Made by a program: the position numbers and the translations under genes
Shown: piece by piece, positions 62,013 to 64,000 of the stretch
Numbering within the stretch: the first letter of the stretch is position 1
Layout of the letters: every line of letters begins with the position of its first letter
The notes under the pieces: generated by a model
Seen by the model: only the letters and a program-made list of their open reading frames with translations
Database searches by the model: none
What the model was told of the DNA's origin: nothing
Assembly (NCBI GenBank): GCA_036495715.1
Contig: DASXML010000086.1
Coordinates: 119,248 to 183,247, forward strand
Origin: Scandinavium sp036495715
Lineage (GTDB): Bacteria > Pseudomonadota > Gammaproteobacteria > Enterobacterales > Enterobacteriaceae
DNA: 64,000 bases
Direction: 5' to 3'

Positions 62013-62950
62013 TACTGACCGCCAATCGACACGGTGCAGGTTGTCCCGGACACGAGGATGACATCGTCAGGGAGTTTGTCGAACTCGATGCGAACAGGGA
62101 CGCGCTGGGCCAGACGAACCCACGGGATCGTCGGTTTAACATCTGCAATCAGGCTGCCTTCAGGGCCGACACTTTGGTCAGAGATGGCGCGACCAATGCT
62201 GGCGACGTGACCCTGTAACGTTTGACCATTACTGTACAGTACTACGCTTGCCGGGCCGCCTGCATGAATATGACGCAGTTTCGTTTCTTCAAAGTAGCCG
62301 ACGACATAGAAGGAATGGCTATCGATCAGTGCAAACACCGGTCGCCCAACGGAGGCGTAATCTCCGGTGCGTGTCGACATGTTGGTGACCCAACCATCAA
62401 CAGGCGCTTTCACTTTTGTTTGCGACAATTGCCAATTGGCGTGTTCGAGAGCGGCATTGGCGGCATCTGCGCTCGCTTTAGCCGCGGCTACATTGGCGTT
62501 AGCCGCTTCGGCGTTCGCTTTTGCTGTTTGCAGCGCAATGTTTACCGTGTCGAGATCTTCGGCCGAGATAAAGTTTTTAGGTAAATCACGGCGGCGGTTG
62601 GCTTCACGGCGCGCTTTAGCCATATCAGCCAGCGCTTTGTCGCTGTCTGAATGCGCTTTAGCCATATCAGACAACGCTTTTGCGTACTGTGCCTGAGCAT
62701 TCATGACCGCAATGCGAAAAGGGGTGGCATCGATGCGGAACAGCGTTTCTCCCGCTTTAACCTGCTGGTTATCGCGCACATTAAGCTCGGTGATGCTGCC
62801 AGAGACCTGCGGCGTGATGCTAACCTGTTCGGCTCGAATCTTGCCGTCACGTGTCCACGGGGATTGCATGTAATAGTTCCAGACTAGCCAGACTGCAATT
62901 AGCGCCAGAGCCGCGACCAGCAGCGTAGAGAAGTATTTTAGCTTTTTCAT
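62012..62950 (-). CDS. ydhJ: YdhJ, HlyD-type membrane fusion protein with lengthened hairpin
   Basis: 312 residues: an N-terminal membrane anchor (about 5-26), a lipoyl half-motif (VSITPQVSGSITEL), a long helical hairpin (about 85-185), the second lipoyl half (KVKAPVDGWVTNMS) and a beta-barrel (YVVGYFEETKLRHI). It is about 27 residues longer than E. coli YdhJ (285, recalled). The extra length is a 14-residue repeat in each hairpin arm: KALSDMAKAHSDSD/KALADMAKARREAN and AKANAEAANANVAA/AKASADAANAALEH. Periplasmic bridge of the YdhIJK pump. Confidence 0.92.
   Translation of the reverse strand: MKKLKYFSTLLVAALALIAVWLVWNYYMQSPWTRDGKIRAEQVSITPQVSGSITELNVRDNQQVKAGETLFRIDATPFRIAVMNAQAQYAKALSDMAKAHSDSDKALADMAKARREANRRRDLPKNFISAEDLDTVNIALQTAKANAEAANANVAAAKASADAANAALEHANWQLSQTKVKAPVDGWVTNMSTRTGDYASVGRPVFALIDSHSFYVVGYFEETKLRHIHAGGPASVVLYSNGQTLQGHVASIGRAISDQSVGPEGSLIADVKPTIPWVRLAQRVPVRIEFDKLPDDVILVSGTTCTVSIGGQ
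62611..62694 (-). repeat. 42-bp tandem duplication inside ydhJ
   Basis: GCGCTTTAGCCATATCAG occurs at 62611 and again at 62653, a period of 42 bases (14 codons). The units stay alike through the following bases. It encodes the repeated helix segment of the first hairpin arm. Confidence 0.8.
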
Positions 62951-62959
62951 CGAGTTATT

Positions 62960-63202
62960 TTACCACGCCACAATCAGAACTAACGCCAGGCATACCGCCA
63001 GCGCGAAGAGGGAAAGATCCATTAGCAGCGGATGCCACACATCACCCGCATACATCCAATCACGCAGCAGGCGATGGGCCAGAAGCCAGACGAGAAAGCC
63101 GAGCAGAACCGCCTTGAACAGCGGCGGAAAATAGATGTTGGCCCCGACAATCAAGTCCTGTAGGGGAAGTCCCGGTGTATTGAGCGTTAGCTTCACGAGC
63201 AA
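62960..63202 (-). CDS. ydhI: YdhI, DUF1656 small inner-membrane protein
   Basis: 80 residues with two hydrophobic helices (about 24-44 and 57-78). It begins MLVKLTLNTPGLPLQDLIVG. Usual small partner (AaeX-like) of FUSC/HlyD efflux pairs, nine bases before ydhJ. Divergent from slyA across 175 bases. Confidence 0.9.
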   Translation of the reverse strand: MLVKLTLNTPGLPLQDLIVGANIYFPPLFKAVLLGFLVWLLAHRLLRDWMYAGDVWHPLLMDLSLFALAVCLALVLIVAW

Positions 63203-63377
63203 AAATCCTTTGCAAAGGCATCGTTGCGGGTTAAAGGGCGCGATGCGTCAGAATAGCAAGTAGTGTAAATCATTGTGTCAGTCTGCGGGGACGCGGCAAT
63301 ACATTTGTTTTGGTCATTTAAATGCTGCACACTATTCTAAAATCAGTATAATAACTTAGCAAGCTAATTATAAGGAG

Positions 63378-63818
63378 ATGAAATTGGAATCGCCACTGGG
63401 TTCTGATCTGGCACGACTGGTACGTATTTGGCGTGCTCTAATTGACCATCGCCTGAAACCTCTGGAATTAACACAGACTCACTGGGTGACACTGCATAAT
63501 ATTCATCAGTTGCCGCCTGAACAGTCTCAAATTCAGCTGGCTAAAGCGATTGGTATTGAGCAGCCTTCACTGGTCCGTACGTTGGATCAACTGGAAGAAA
63601 AAGGCCTGATTTCACGTCAGACCTGCGCCAATGACCGTCGTGCTAAACGCATTAAGCTGACTGAAAAAGCAGAACCGCTGATTGAAGATATGGAAGCGGT
63701 TATCCGTAAGACGCGGGGAGAGATTCTCGCCGGCATCTCACCTGAAGAACTGGATTTACTGCTTGGGCTTATTCGTAAGCTGGAGCAGAACATCAACGAA
63801 CTGCAGAATAAAGACTGA
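63378..63818 (+). CDS. slyA: SlyA, MarR-family transcription regulator
   Basis: 146 residues from ATG; winged HTH with IQLAKAIGIEQPSLVRTLDQ followed by LEEKGLISRQ and the wing RRAKRIKLTEK. It counteracts H-NS at silenced genes and is expected to act at its own promoter and at the divergent ydhIJK. AAGGAG abuts the ATG at 63378 with no spacing, whereas TTG 63384 (MESPLGSD) has six bases; the TTG start, giving 144 residues, may be the real one. Confidence 0.94.
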   Translation: MKLESPLGSDLARLVRIWRALIDHRLKPLELTQTHWVTLHNIHQLPPEQSQIQLAKAIGIEQPSLVRTLDQLEEKGLISRQTCANDRRAKRIKLTEKAEPLIEDMEAVIRKTRGEILAGISPEELDLLLGLIRKLEQNINELQNKD

Positions 63819-63894
63819 TTTTTCACTTTTCTGTACGAAACGAAAAGGCCCTGTTTATCAGTAATGTCAGTCAGTTAAGCCCTTTTTAAGCCCG

Positions 63895-63986
63895 GTGAAC
63901 CGTTGCGCGCCTTCTGGTTCACGCTTTCCTTTCACGTCCCGGCAACGGGCGCACGAAGGGGGCGGCCAGTCGCCGCCGCCCCCTTC
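63895..63986. repeat. GC-rich cluster of inverted repeats after slyA
   Basis: GTGAACC (63895-63901) pairs with GGTTCAC (63916-63922). GAAGGGGGCGGC (63955-63966) pairs perfectly over 12 bp with GCCGCCCCCTTC (63975-63986). CCCGGCAACGGG lies between. No coding sequence is evident, and the composition is unlike the AT-rich slyA downstream region. Confidence 0.6.
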
Positions 63987-64000
63987 ACCCCCGGGCTCTG

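Noticed and set aside
1..64000. Insertion sequences, prophage genes and CRISPR arrays
   Set aside because: No transposase, integrase, phage structural gene or repeat-spacer array is visible anywhere in the window.

Overview
The window is a chromosomal segment from a member of the Enterobacteriaceae (Enterobacter, Lelliottia, Kluyvera or Klebsiella type; I cannot fix the genus by eye). Most genes are recognisable orthologues of the Escherichia coli K-12 37-38 minute region and largely in the same order: btuCED-nlpC-ydiV-selO-(ydiE)-aroH-ppsR-ppsA ... rprA-ydiK-ydiJ-menI ... sufABCDSE-ldtE-lpp-pykF-fumD ... tRNA-Val-mdtK-ribC-cfa-punC/punR-purR-ynhF-ydhP-sodB-mepH-grxD-rnt-gloA-nemAR-ydhL-ydhF-sodC-ydhKJI-slyA. 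Comparisons with E. coli are from memory, not from a search.

Layout. 1-5159: vitamin B12 uptake (btuC cut by the window edge, btuD) with the glutathione peroxidase btuE, the lipoprotein peptidase nlpC, the anti-FlhDC protein ydiV and the AMPylase selO. 5156-5832: a decayed haem-uptake locus. An intact hemP/ydiE under a Fur box is followed by the fused ends of hmuR and hmuV; everything between them is gone. 6018-10770: aroH with a TrpR operator, and the PEP synthase pair ppsR/ppsA with a Cra site. 10966-13445: a GH3 glycosidase whose stop codon abuts the 3' end of the small RNA RprA, which lies on the other strand. 13640-18453: ydiK, ydiJ, menI. 18864-19781: an lpxP-type acyltransferase. 20115-25647: the suf iron-sulfur operon with a Fur box. 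25750-28778: the L,D-transpeptidase ldtE, the Braun lipoprotein lpp and pykF with a Cra site.

29414-43636 is the accessory part, lying between fumD and the tRNA-Val cluster, where K-12 carries other genes. It holds (i) a TetR-regulated quinate/shikimate/3-dehydroshikimate module (dehydratase, MFS importer, AroE-like dehydrogenase); (ii) a FecCD-type ABC importer with a strong ModE-like operator, converging on a ModA-like protein that has no signal peptide, together a probable molybdate/tungstate system; (iii) a polar amino-acid ABC importer; (iv) a second PgeF/YfiH-type protein; (v) an AT-rich island with two overlapping LuxR-type regulators; (vi) an orphan lipoprotein; and (vii) a 5'-truncated MscS-family remnant directly behind three tRNA-Val(GAC) genes.

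44087-63818 returns to conserved core: drug efflux, riboflavin, cyclopropane fatty acids, purine transport and regulation, superoxide dismutases (sodB, sodC), thiol and electrophile stress (grxD, gloA, nemRA), the ydhIJK efflux set and slyA. YdhJ has apparently paired 14-residue insertions in both arms of its helical hairpin. After slyA (about 63,890 to the end) the sequence becomes very GC-rich, with a perfect 12-bp inverted repeat and no visible gene.

The observations I rate highest are the collapsed hmu locus that leaves an orphan hemP, the ModE-box ABC importer paired with a leaderless ModA-like protein, the G8 tract at the start of ydiV, the extended YdhJ hairpin, and the tRNA-adjacent MscS remnant.
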